Shown here: positions 19,565 to 27,856 of the stretch, one piece after another | How positions within the stretch are numbered: the first letter of the stretch is position 1 | How the letters are laid out: each line of letters opens with the position of its first letter | Assembly (NCBI GenBank): GCA_964625855.1 | Contig: CAZVFC010000009.1 | Coordinates: 124,001-188,000, forward strand | Length of the DNA: 64,000 nt | DNA from: JAPLUA01 sp964625855 | GTDB lineage: Bacteria; Verrucomicrobiota; Verrucomicrobiia; Limisphaerales; UBA8199 | Direction: 5' to 3' | Translations under genes and position numbers: made by a program | Notes under the pieces: model-generated | Databases searched by the model: none | Seen by the model: the letters and a program-made list of their open reading frames with translations, nothing else | Told to the model about the DNA's origin: nothing

Positions 19565-19801
19565 ATGAACTCTGACATCGAACGCAACCTGGGCGAGCAA
19601 CCGGTCGCCCGAATCATGCGGCAGCACAACCTCAAACCGCACGGCCTCGTGGCGAACTCGTCCACGGAGATGACGCACAAGATGGTGTCGCGTGCCTGCA
19701 AAGGCCGGCGGCTGACTCTGAATACGCAGACGAAGGTGCTCACGGCGTTGAACCGTGCCACTGGGAAGCACTACTCGCTCCGCGATCTGTTTAATTACTG
19801 A
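19565..19801 (+). CDS. Small HTH-like regulator-type protein
   Basis: 78 residues: starts MNSDIERNLGEQPVARIMRQ and ends NRATGKHYSLRDLFNY. The helical pattern, and THKMVSRACKGRRLTLNTQTK in a recognition-helix-like position, resemble a compact lambda-repressor/MerR-like helix-turn-helix protein of a type I have seen in Verrucomicrobia. The longer open frame from 19328 is Arg-rich and unlikely to be translated. It is divergent from the DUF4160 gene, so a regulatory relation is possible but unproven. Confidence 0.6.
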   Translation: MNSDIERNLGEQPVARIMRQHNLKPHGLVANSSTEMTHKMVSRACKGRRLTLNTQTKVLTALNRATGKHYSLRDLFNY

Positions 19802-19895
19802 GTCCGGGCGGCCGGCATCAGCATTGACGCGGCCGCGATGCCCGCCGCCGCCCGCGCAACAACGGAACGCTCCTGTCGGCACCGGAGCCAGTCCC

Positions 19896-20273
19896 TCAGG
19901 AGTGCGCCGCGCGCTTTCTTGTTTTCAGCCACCGGACCAACGCGATGATCGCGCCCGCCAACGCCATGAGCCAGCCGGCCGGATAGGGCAGAAGCACTAA
20001 TCCCCACCACATCGAGCGCCCGCTCCTGCCGCCAATGCCTCCGAAAGAGCTCAAGACGAACATAGCGCCAATGCCGACCGCGATGAGGATGAACACCCAC
20101 AACCAGTAGCGAAGCGTCCGGCGGTCTTTCTTGCCCAGGAACACTCCCAGGGCGATCAGCCCGCTGCCGGGCAATATGAGCAGCGATCCCTCCAGCGGAT
20201 CGGCAGTCCCGAGCAGCATGGCGATGGCGCCAACGACGATGAGAATCCGTGACCAGAGCAGACGTGCGCACAT
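19896..20273 (-). CDS. Small multi-spanning membrane protein, hypothetical
   Basis: 125 residues with about four membrane segments (ILIVVGAIAMLLGTA, LLILPGSGLIALGVFL, YWLWVFILIAVGIGAMFVL, AGWLMALAGAIIALVRWL) and a basic C-terminus (KTRKRAAHS). No family is recognised. It could form an operon with the small membrane protein encoded just upstream. Confidence 0.6.
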   Translation of the reverse strand: MCARLLWSRILIVVGAIAMLLGTADPLEGSLLILPGSGLIALGVFLGKKDRRTLRYWLWVFILIAVGIGAMFVLSSFGGIGGRSGRSMWWGLVLLPYPAGWLMALAGAIIALVRWLKTRKRAAHS

Positions 20274-20332
20274 AGAGTTTTCTTCTGCGCGACGCAGTGC
20301 GGGGGTGGGCAGCGGCCCGCATGCATCGCGGC

Positions 20333-20536
20333 CTAATTATGGCTGGCGGCGATCAGGTCGGCAAGGCTCCCGGTTGGAGCCTGCAGGTATTCGTTCTGCG
20401 GGGCGGCGGTGTGCCCCACTCGCCCGGCCAGAGATGCGCCCAACCAGAGCGCAACCCCAACCGTTACGACAAGGGCCAGGCAACTCACAGTGCCCCGGAT
20501 TCTCGCGATCCAACGTGCTGAGCGGTTTGTTTTCAT
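20333..20536 (-). CDS. Short single-pass membrane protein, hypothetical
   Basis: 67 residues: a basic N-terminus, one membrane segment (TVSCLALVVTVGVALWLGAS) and a short polar tail. The composition suggests a real small protein, but no family is recognised. It lies 59 bp upstream of the four-span membrane protein on the same strand. Confidence 0.42.
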   Translation of the reverse strand: MKTNRSARWIARIRGTVSCLALVVTVGVALWLGASLAGRVGHTAAPQNEYLQAPTGSLADLIAASHN

Positions 20537-20658
20537 GGCCCAACTTTAGCCCGCCCTCGGCCAGGGGTGTTAATCGAAAGGATTTAACCGGACATTGATG
20601 CAAGTAATGCCGGGCGCGGGGCCGACCCGACGCGGGTCTTGCGTTGCACCCGGTCCTC

Positions 20659-22143
20659 TCAGGGCCGGTTGGCAGGCAGGGGCAGGCTGGGATCGCCGAA
20701 GACCATGAACTTCATTCCCTGGAAAAAGATGCTGGGCGGATACCAGTCATCGTCGGGTTTGAGCGTGGCAAGCTTCTGTTTGCGGAAGTAGTGGCGGATG
20801 GCGCTGTTCCAACAATCCCCAAGGCGCGGTTCCTGCGCCTCAGCCAGCGCGTTCACGAATCCCTCGAGGAGCGTCAGGCCGCACGGCTGGCTGCCGGTGT
20901 TACAGCCGATGTACGCTACGCTACCATTCGTGCTGCGCTTCAGGAACTGCTCGCCCAGGCCGGTCGGGTTGAACCTCCCGCGCTGGTAGGGCGAAGGCGG
21001 CGGGGGAGGAGCCGGGAACACTTCTTTGTGGTCTGAACCCGCGTGTTCCTTCCCCTCCACATCCACGTAGGGCTCATAGGGCGGCAGCGGCGAGAAGTAG
21101 GCCGTGCTACAACCAGCCGAGACGATCACCGGCAAGTGCGAGGTGTTGCTGATACGGTCCAGGTCGCGGATGGAGAAGCACTGCTCCCAGGCATCCGGCT
21201 GGCCGTGTCCCGTGTGAACCAGGAGGCTTGCGCCTTCATTCAGCAATCGGCGCACCTGCCGATGGTCCGGCCCGGGTCCAGGAGACCGGCGGTGCCCGTC
21301 CGAATAGTAAAGTTTCTCCAACTGCCACGTGCCGGACAGTCTCGCCGCCAGTTCATCCATGAGTTTGCGGCTGTCTACCCAGCCGCCTACGGCGACGAAG
21401 CTCGCCCGTTTCGGCTGCGGGCCGGAGTGGGCAAGCAGCATCCGCTCATAGGCCAGCGTCTTCGTCGCGACCAGCCGCGCCTCGGCGACCGAGCTCATCG
21501 GCCAGCGTCCCACGGCGATTTCCGGCAGGTAATCCACCGCGTCGTAGTTGATCGGGTCGGCCTTGTTCTTCTCGCCCCGGACCTCCCCGAAGTAGCCCCC
21601 ATGGAATCCTTCCTTGCGTGCATTCCAGTCCTCGAAAGCTCCATCCGCTTTGGCAAGGTCGGCGTAATAAAGGTCGCTCGGATAGAAGGCGTAATCAAAG
21701 GCCGCCGGAGCGATCCGGTCCAGTACCATGAAGCGCACGGGTAATATGTCCACGTCTCCCGCCAGCAATACGTAACCCAGGCCGCGCTCGCGCCATTGGG
21801 CGTAGAGGAAACGCTTGAGCTTTTCGGGGTCGTCCGCTCCGTTGGTCTGCTCGAGGATGCCCTCCAACGACCGCAACTCGGTCGGCCGCAGCTTCCGCTT
21901 GTGCGCGATGAATTCCTCGAGAGCCGGCTCCAGGATGCGAGGCGCGATTACGAGCAGCCGGTTCGTTGCGGCGGCGGGCGGGCCGGAGGAAGCAGCCGAC
22001 TGGCCACCGAAGGGAGCGGCGAGCAGCGCCAGGGACAGCGCGAGCATCGCGCGGTGAGCCGGGTTCCAGGAAACCAAGCGCACCGGGGCGTTCCGGCTGC
22101 CGTCCGGGCAACGGAGGCCGACACTTGCCAGACGGTGGTTCAT
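20659..22143 (-). CDS. Exported gingipain-like peptidase, C25 family
   Basis: 494 residues with an internal export signal (AMLALSLALLAAPFGGQSAA) after a basic start. The C25 fold is indicated by YVLLAGDVDILPVR, AFYPSDLYYADL and DYLPEIAVGRWPMSS. The catalytic His is in LLVHTGHGQPD and the catalytic Cys in VSAGCSTAYF, so both active residues are present. There is no C-terminal sorting domain. ATG 22143 overlaps the stop of the ceramidase-like gene by 4 bases (ATGA), so the two are translationally coupled. Gingipain-type enzymes are extracellular cysteine proteases; specificity is unknown here. Confidence 0.8.
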   Translation of the reverse strand: MNHRLASVGLRCPDGSRNAPVRLVSWNPAHRAMLALSLALLAAPFGGQSAASSGPPAAATNRLLVIAPRILEPALEEFIAHKRKLRPTELRSLEGILEQTNGADDPEKLKRFLYAQWRERGLGYVLLAGDVDILPVRFMVLDRIAPAAFDYAFYPSDLYYADLAKADGAFEDWNARKEGFHGGYFGEVRGEKNKADPINYDAVDYLPEIAVGRWPMSSVAEARLVATKTLAYERMLLAHSGPQPKRASFVAVGGWVDSRKLMDELAARLSGTWQLEKLYYSDGHRRSPGPGPDHRQVRRLLNEGASLLVHTGHGQPDAWEQCFSIRDLDRISNTSHLPVIVSAGCSTAYFSPLPPYEPYVDVEGKEHAGSDHKEVFPAPPPPPSPYQRGRFNPTGLGEQFLKRSTNGSVAYIGCNTGSQPCGLTLLEGFVNALAEAQEPRLGDCWNSAIRHYFRKQKLATLKPDDDWYPPSIFFQGMKFMVFGDPSLPLPANRP

Positions 22144-23528
22144 GGATTATCCGACGAGAGGAGCTTGCGGGTCGCGGCCGTCAGCACCGCCTCGACCTCT
22201 GGCGCGACGTTGGAAGCGTCCGGGCCCGTTTCATAGCCGCCTTGCTGATAGGCCACCTCGGTGCCGATGTACCATGGCGCATAATCTCCGTACGCCGCCA
22301 ACGCGACGAACAGGTCCGGCCGCATCGCCTTGGCTGCCAGTTGGTATTCAACGAACAGCTCGCCGGGCAGGTGGAGGATGCGTGACCGCTCCAGCCTCAG
22401 GCACTGGACATCGATTTGATGCCCCGCCTGGCAGCGGCGCAACCAGGCGAGTCGGGAAGCGCCGCCTGCCGACCCCGTTCGTTCCTTCAGGTCAGCTTCG
22501 AGTTTCGCGGTGCTAAGATGTTTGGCGGGTGGTAGTGTGACGGATTCGACCGTCCAGCTTACGTCAGCGGCACTGATTGGGTGGCGCTCGGTGTCTTCCC
22601 AGGCTTGGCGCATTCCGTCCGCCAGCCGTTGGGCCAGCACCAGGCGGTTTTCGTGCGCGCCGTCGTTGTACTTCCCCGCGCCAATGTTGCCGCTCGCGCC
22701 GGTGAAATGAACATGCAGGGCAGAGGGGACAGCCAGTTGGCGGAGGAAGCGGGCCAACCCCGGGAAGTCGGGATTCGGCAGCCCGGTGCGGTAGTAGCTT
22801 TGGGGGTGCGTGGCGTAGTAACTCAGAACCGCCACGGGCCGTTTGCCGTTCCACAGGCTGACGAGCGACAACATGGGGTCAATCGTGCCTTCCGGCTCAG
22901 CCCGGAGCACCGGGTCTTTGGTGGCGGTCCAGCGCGTGGCCCGGACTTTGCCGTCCGGCCCCAGGATGCGCCGGTTGGAAGCCACCTGGTCCACGCGCGC
23001 CTCGCCCAAGCCAACGTGAGTCACCGGCTGTGCCCGCGACAGGGACTCCCGCGCTGCCCGCTCCAAATCGGCGAGCACTTGACGCTGGAAACTGCCCTCG
23101 AATTGGCACGGATCTGCCCTCGCTGCCCTTAGAATGCGCTCCGCGGCGAAGTCGCAGTCCGGCGCATCGTGCTGGTGCAGCGTATGCACGGCCACCCGGC
23201 GGGGTGATGTGCCGGCCGCGCGGGCGAGGGCGTCGCGAAAGGCGTCGTGGCCTTCATTGGCAATGCCAATCCAATCCACAGCACACAGAACGATCGGGTC
23301 TTCCGCGCCCAGCAGAACGATGCCGCGCGCCCGCAGCCCCAGCTCCCAGTGGTTGGTTACCGGATCGTAGGCCATGATCGAGCCGACGGGAGGGGTGGCA
23401 TCCACGTCGAACGTGGCCACGCGCAAGGCCGGTATCACCGCAGAAACCGGAGCGGAAGATTGCCCGGCAGGGAGGTCAAGGCCGCCTGCGCACACGAGGC
23501 CAACGATGAAAGCAAACCGAACAAACAT
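22140..23528 (-). CDS. Exported neutral/alkaline ceramidase-like protein
   Basis: 462 residues with a signal peptide (MFVRFAFIVGLVCAGGLDLP). Motifs of the neutral ceramidase N-terminal domain family include ATFDVDATPPVGSIMAYDPV, VHTLHQHDAPDCD (metal-binding His), SYYATHPQSYYRTGLPNPD and HFTGASGNIGAGKYND. In Verrucomicrobia and Planctomycetes many members are uncharacterised hydrolases rather than proven ceramidases. It is coupled to the downstream C25 peptidase gene by a 4-base overlap. Confidence 0.8.
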   Translation of the reverse strand: MFVRFAFIVGLVCAGGLDLPAGQSSAPVSAVIPALRVATFDVDATPPVGSIMAYDPVTNHWELGLRARGIVLLGAEDPIVLCAVDWIGIANEGHDAFRDALARAAGTSPRRVAVHTLHQHDAPDCDFAAERILRAARADPCQFEGSFQRQVLADLERAARESLSRAQPVTHVGLGEARVDQVASNRRILGPDGKVRATRWTATKDPVLRAEPEGTIDPMLSLVSLWNGKRPVAVLSYYATHPQSYYRTGLPNPDFPGLARFLRQLAVPSALHVHFTGASGNIGAGKYNDGAHENRLVLAQRLADGMRQAWEDTERHPISAADVSWTVESVTLPPAKHLSTAKLEADLKERTGSAGGASRLAWLRRCQAGHQIDVQCLRLERSRILHLPGELFVEYQLAAKAMRPDLFVALAAYGDYAPWYIGTEVAYQQGGYETGPDASNVAPEVEAVLTAATRKLLSSDNP

Positions 23529-23673
23529 GCCGGCAAGTTAACCGCGCCTGCGAAAAAGGCCAGTCCTTCTGCCGCAAGCGAGCGATGCCACCCATGCTAC
23601 CCAGCCGGTGCAATGGCCTTGAACCGCGCATCGGTTGGGGCGTTGAAGGAGCAGGCGGCAAGCCGCCCGAAGA

Positions 23674-24702
23674 TCATTCTCGCGTGCCCTCTCTCCGCGG
23701 GGTGGCCAGGTTGGGCCAGCCATCGGCGCTCCAGTTCAACCGGGCAAGCCCCAGCTTCGGGATGCCCCGCTCGCTCGCGTCGTAGTAATGGTAACTGAGC
23801 CAGTAGCTGTCGCCCTCTTTAAGAATCGCGGCATGACCCGGGCCGATTCGAGGCCCGTCTGTTCCCAGGAGGAGCGTACCCCCGCGCTGCATTAGGTCTG
23901 TGCCGGCCCGGTCGAGGAACGGGCCGGTGGCGGCAGGCGAACGGCCAACACGGATCTGGTAGGTGCTGTTGGTGCCCCGACAACACTGGCCCCAATTAAC
24001 GAAGAGGTAGAAAAAGTCGCCACGCTGGTAGAGGCAGGCCGCCTCGATGGATTCGTTCCAGGCGAGGGAATAGACGGGCGAATCAGCAGCCAGCCGCAGG
24101 CCCGTGGCGGGATCGAGTTCAACCAGCTTGATTCCGCTCCAATAGGACCCGAACGTGAGCCAAAGCCGACCCGAGGCATCAAGCAGCATGCTCGGGTCTA
24201 TGGCATTAAATGGATCCTTAACGCTCGAGCGCAGCACCAGGCCCTGATCCTGCCAGTCAAGATTGGTCGAACCTGGGACTGGAACGGGAGCGGCGGCCAG
24301 ACCGATGGCGGAGTCGCGCGAACCCCACGTCGAGACAGAATAATACAGCAGGCAACGTCCCCGCAATTGAATGACGTCCGGCGCCCAGAAATGGCCCTGA
24401 TTACCCTTCACCGTGTTGGTGGTCCAGGACGGCGGAGCAGAAAACACCGCCGGACCGGCCTGCCAGCGGGATAGGTCGGATGAACAACGGGAGCGAAGCC
24501 CTCGCCCGGTGCCAAAGACCCAGTAGTGCTTGCCACAGCGGATAATGGTCGAGGGGTCGTGGATCCGCAACTCTCCTTCAAGGACGCGCGCGGCCGCTGC
24601 GTCTCGGCCGCCCATTGGTGCGGCGGCTTGAGCGGAGGGCGCCGTCGGACCGGCCAGCAGGACCGCGAAGACGCAAATTGCTTCAATTGGATGTTGCTTC
24701 AT
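23674..24702 (-). CDS. Exported GH43 endo-arabinanase-like enzyme
   Basis: 342 residues with a signal peptide (ICVFAVLLAGPTAPSAQA). GH43 five-bladed propeller residues are visible: catalytic base in IHDPSTIIRCGKHYWVFGTG, transition-state Asp in NAIDPSMLLDASGRLWLTFG, acid in NESIEAACLYQRGDFFYLF, and GPGHAAILKEGDSYWLSYHY. This set is typical of arabinan endo-1,5-alpha-L-arabinosidase. It would attack arabinan side chains of pectin outside the cytoplasm. It precedes the GH29 gene on the same strand by about 170 bp. Confidence 0.87.
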   Translation of the reverse strand: MKQHPIEAICVFAVLLAGPTAPSAQAAAPMGGRDAAAARVLEGELRIHDPSTIIRCGKHYWVFGTGRGLRSRCSSDLSRWQAGPAVFSAPPSWTTNTVKGNQGHFWAPDVIQLRGRCLLYYSVSTWGSRDSAIGLAAAPVPVPGSTNLDWQDQGLVLRSSVKDPFNAIDPSMLLDASGRLWLTFGSYWSGIKLVELDPATGLRLAADSPVYSLAWNESIEAACLYQRGDFFYLFVNWGQCCRGTNSTYQIRVGRSPAATGPFLDRAGTDLMQRGGTLLLGTDGPRIGPGHAAILKEGDSYWLSYHYYDASERGIPKLGLARLNWSADGWPNLATPRREGTRE

Positions 24703-24868
24703 TATTGTGGGCCTGTTTCAAAGGTTAAGGTTGCCGAAGGCTGGGCCGCCGAGGACTGAGATCCCGCGTTGGTCTCCCCCGTCGGCACACCGCTCGCGGT
24801 TTCTTGCCCGCATCCTCTGCCTTCGACGCTTTTCCAATATCCACCGACGGACAGCGCCGCGTCCGCGC

Positions 24869-26365
24869 TCATTGCTGCTTCAGGACCCTCGCGCCTGGAA
24901 TTCTGAAGGCATACGCATGCCGGCAAGGGGCGTCATCGGGGCCGAGTGAGGGCGTTTCGATGACCAGCGAATTGCCTTCGATGCGGGTGTGCAGCGCGCC
25001 GGGCACACCAAGCATCGTGACGCTGGCGTTGGCGGGAACTTGCACGCCGCGCAGGAGGAGTTGCTTGCCCGGCCAGCCGGCTGTGATTGCATAAAGCGTG
25101 TCGGCCTTCCGGGTAAAGAACACTTGCTTTACCGCCCCGCCGTCCTTGGTCGGTTTCTGCCCGATCTGATCCATGAGATTGTATTTCACCATGTGCTGAC
25201 CGAATTTCTGCTCCGGCGGCTTCCCTTCGGTCCACTGGCAGGAACGCCCGGCGAACCGTGTGCCGTAAATGGCCTCGCCATTGACTTTGAGCCAGTCGCC
25301 GATTTCGAGCAGGCGCTGCTCCATGATGGGCGGGATGGTGCCGTCGCCGTTCGGACCGATGTCCAGCAGCAGGTTGCCGCCCCGGCTGACCAGGTCAATG
25401 AGCACCAGGATCAACTCGCGGCCGGTCTTGTAATGGTCAATGCGCTCGGCGCGGTTGTGGCCGTAGCTAAAGGCCATACCCCGGTTTTCCTCCCACGGGT
25501 GCGATCCGTCCTGGAGGCCTGCGGCGTACTCCGTGGTCCAGTAACTGCCGTGTTTGTGCCGGCACTCCTTGCCCCAGCGGTCGTTGATCACGACGTGGTC
25601 CTTGACCGGCGAATCGTTGAACAGCCAGGCCAGCAACTCCTCGCTCCGCCAATCTTTGCTCGGCAGGTCCCACTCACCGTCGCTGAAAATGACTGCCGGG
25701 TGGTAGCGCGTCACCACGTCCTTGAATTGCGGGAACATATATTCATCCACGTAGCGCTTGCGGTCGGCCAGCCAGAGCGGGTTATACCATTCGTAAAGCG
25801 AGGAGTAGAAACCGAACTTCATCCCGCGCTTGCGCACCGCGTCGGACATCTCCCGCATCAGGTCGCGCTTCGGGCCGATCTCGACCGCATTCCACGGCCG
25901 ACCCCAGGCTTTGCTGGCCTCGGCGCTGGGCCATAGGCAGAAGCCCTCATGGTGCTTCGAGGTCGGCACAATGTATTTGGCCCCCGAGCGCGCGAAGATG
26001 TCGGCCCACTGGTCGGCGTTGAAGAGTTCTGCGCGAAACTGCGGGGCGAAATCCTTGTAATCGAAGTTCTCACCGTAATTTGCCTTGTGGTACTGCCACC
26101 AAGGGTTGTCGGGCTTGCGGTCGTGCATCTTGTTCCAATACCACTCCGCATACTCCCCCACCTTGCCCCACGACGGCACCGAATAGAGGCCCCAGTGGAT
26201 GAAGATGCCAAACTTGGCGTCGAGGAACCACTCGGGCATCGGACGGGCGTCGAGCGATTCCCAGCGCTGTTCATACCTTGCTTCGGCTGCGGAAACCGGC
26301 GCGGCGATCACCGCGACGAGCGAAGTGAGGAGCAGTGCGGCGGGTCTGTAGCTCAGCAGAATCAT
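24869..26365 (-). CDS. Exported alpha-L-fucosidase, GH29
   Basis: 498 residues from ATG 26365 (GTG at 26380 is an in-frame alternative), starting a signal peptide (LLSYRPAALLLTSLVAVIAA). GH29 markers: WFLDAKFGIFIHWGLYSVPSW, YIVPTSKHHEGFCLWPS, the nucleophile Asp in AVIFSDGEWDLP and GGNLLLDIGPNGDGTI. The C-terminal beta domain carries VLFTRKADTLYAI-like strands. It hydrolyses alpha-L-fucosides with retention. Together with the GH95 gene the window encodes two mechanistically different fucosidases. Confidence 0.92.
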   Translation of the reverse strand: MILLSYRPAALLLTSLVAVIAAPVSAAEARYEQRWESLDARPMPEWFLDAKFGIFIHWGLYSVPSWGKVGEYAEWYWNKMHDRKPDNPWWQYHKANYGENFDYKDFAPQFRAELFNADQWADIFARSGAKYIVPTSKHHEGFCLWPSAEASKAWGRPWNAVEIGPKRDLMREMSDAVRKRGMKFGFYSSLYEWYNPLWLADRKRYVDEYMFPQFKDVVTRYHPAVIFSDGEWDLPSKDWRSEELLAWLFNDSPVKDHVVINDRWGKECRHKHGSYWTTEYAAGLQDGSHPWEENRGMAFSYGHNRAERIDHYKTGRELILVLIDLVSRGGNLLLDIGPNGDGTIPPIMEQRLLEIGDWLKVNGEAIYGTRFAGRSCQWTEGKPPEQKFGQHMVKYNLMDQIGQKPTKDGGAVKQVFFTRKADTLYAITAGWPGKQLLLRGVQVPANASVTMLGVPGALHTRIEGNSLVIETPSLGPDDAPCRHAYAFRIPGARVLKQQ

Positions 26366-26556
26366 GTTGCTGGTGTACACCTGAACGCGTCAGAAAGGCA
26401 AGTCCACGTTGCATGGTTTACCACGGCAATAGGCGCGGGGGCATCTGGGTGCTGGGAGCGCCAGCGGGGTGAGGCGTGCGGGGTGGAGAGTGCGTTGGCC
26501 CGAGAGGGGCCTCTGGCTGACCGCTGACTGCGCAATCTTGGCCCGTCCCGGGGGCG

Positions 26557-27780
26557 TCATCCTTCGCCGACCGCCACAGCCGGGAACACCTTTTCGCACA
26601 AGCACGGGGGTGCGGACAAATGCTGCCGCAGCTCCCGGCCCTTTAGGTGGCGATACGTGGCCTTGGCCAGGCACCAGGGCTTGACCTCGAGCACTCCCCA
26701 ACACCGGATCAAGGAAATCAGGGAGCCGATCGTTTGGCGTGGATAGGCGGCCACGTACAGATTGCGGTAGGCCGGACGAAACCGGCTCTTGTAATGATAA
26801 ATGCCTTTCATATCGAAGAGCCAGCCCAGGTAGTCCCGCCCGAAGACCGTGCCGCGGCGCAGCAGCCGGCAGTCTCCCGGGCGCTTTGCGTCGGCGCGAA
26901 GGCCGGGCACCATGGACAGCGACATATACTCGACGCCCTCCTGCTTGAGCCGTCGCATGATCTGCAGCATGGCGAACGGGACCACACCCGATGCGGCGTC
27001 CGCCCGGCGGCGGTAGATGTCAAACGCCCACAGGCGCCCCGCCAGGCCGGGATTCAGCACCAGGAAGGCTTCGATACGCCCAGCGCACTCGGCGATAAAT
27101 AGCCGACGATGTCCCAGTTGCTCCGGGGTGAAACGCCCGTCAAAGACCCGCAACTCCTTTCCCTGCGGAGTTGCGCGCAGATGTTCCGCGCTCACCTCGC
27201 GCATTTGGGAGATCAGGTCCCGCCACTCATCGGCATTGGAGGTGGGATGAATCTCGCGCAGCGTCACCCCCTGCCGCAGGCAGGCGTTTTCCTGTCGGCG
27301 AATCCATTCGTACGGCTTTCCGCTCCAGGTCGCCTCGCGAAGGCCAACCATCGGCTCCTCACCCCACTTGGTAATTTGGAAGCCGTGTCGGCTGAACAAT
27401 TCCCGATCTTCGTCAAAGATGTTGTAAATGCATAGGACCAAGTGATTTCCGGCGGCGAAAGCAACCAGCTCTTGCAGTAATCCTTCGCGGCTGGATTCCG
27501 GCGCCGCCAGGTTGCCCGTCACATGCAGGTGACGGCCATGCCGGACGTAACCAACCACATTCCGGTGATCCGCCGACCAGAAGTATTCGCGGTCGTCCTC
27601 CGCCATCAGGTAGGAGTCGTAGGTCTGTCCGTGTGTGAATGCCTGCTCCGCCGCGAATTGCCGCGCCCGCATTGCCGGTTCGCCCGGGGCGTGCCGGCCT
27701 GAAGGGTGGCCCAACACCGGCTGCCTTGGATGGAAAGCAACCCGTTCGGCCATGCGTGGCGTCAGGCGAGGAATAAGCAT
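26557..27780 (-). CDS. DUF2156 / phosphatidylglycerol lysyltransferase C-terminal-domain protein
   Basis: 407 residues, soluble, with no membrane segments. The GNAT-like pair of domains of the MprF C-terminal half is visible: TYDSYLMAEDDREYFWSADH, GNLAAPESSREGLLQELVAFA, FQITKWGEEPMVGLRE, then FIAECAGRIEAFLVLNP and AASGVVPFAMLQIMRRLKQEGVEYMSLSMVPG. In the full-length relatives this module transfers lysine from tRNA to phosphatidylglycerol. A stand-alone cytoplasmic version suggests another aminoacyl- or acyltransferase role. It lies downstream of der but is probably independent. Confidence 0.78.
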   Translation of the reverse strand: MLIPRLTPRMAERVAFHPRQPVLGHPSGRHAPGEPAMRARQFAAEQAFTHGQTYDSYLMAEDDREYFWSADHRNVVGYVRHGRHLHVTGNLAAPESSREGLLQELVAFAAGNHLVLCIYNIFDEDRELFSRHGFQITKWGEEPMVGLREATWSGKPYEWIRRQENACLRQGVTLREIHPTSNADEWRDLISQMREVSAEHLRATPQGKELRVFDGRFTPEQLGHRRLFIAECAGRIEAFLVLNPGLAGRLWAFDIYRRRADAASGVVPFAMLQIMRRLKQEGVEYMSLSMVPGLRADAKRPGDCRLLRRGTVFGRDYLGWLFDMKGIYHYKSRFRPAYRNLYVAAYPRQTIGSLISLIRCWGVLEVKPWCLAKATYRHLKGRELRQHLSAPPCLCEKVFPAVAVGEG

Positions 27781-27856
27781 CTGCTGGATCGTGTCCGAGC
27801 AGGTTGAGCCAAGTAATGGAACCGCTCAAGCCGAATAGCGGTTTCCCGCGCTGCAT

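Noticed and set aside
18580..19761. 393-codon minus-strand open frame
   Set aside because: The translation is Arg/Cys-rich without motifs and covers acylphosphatase, DUF4160 and the small HTH-like gene in other frames; a shadow of GC-rich sequence.
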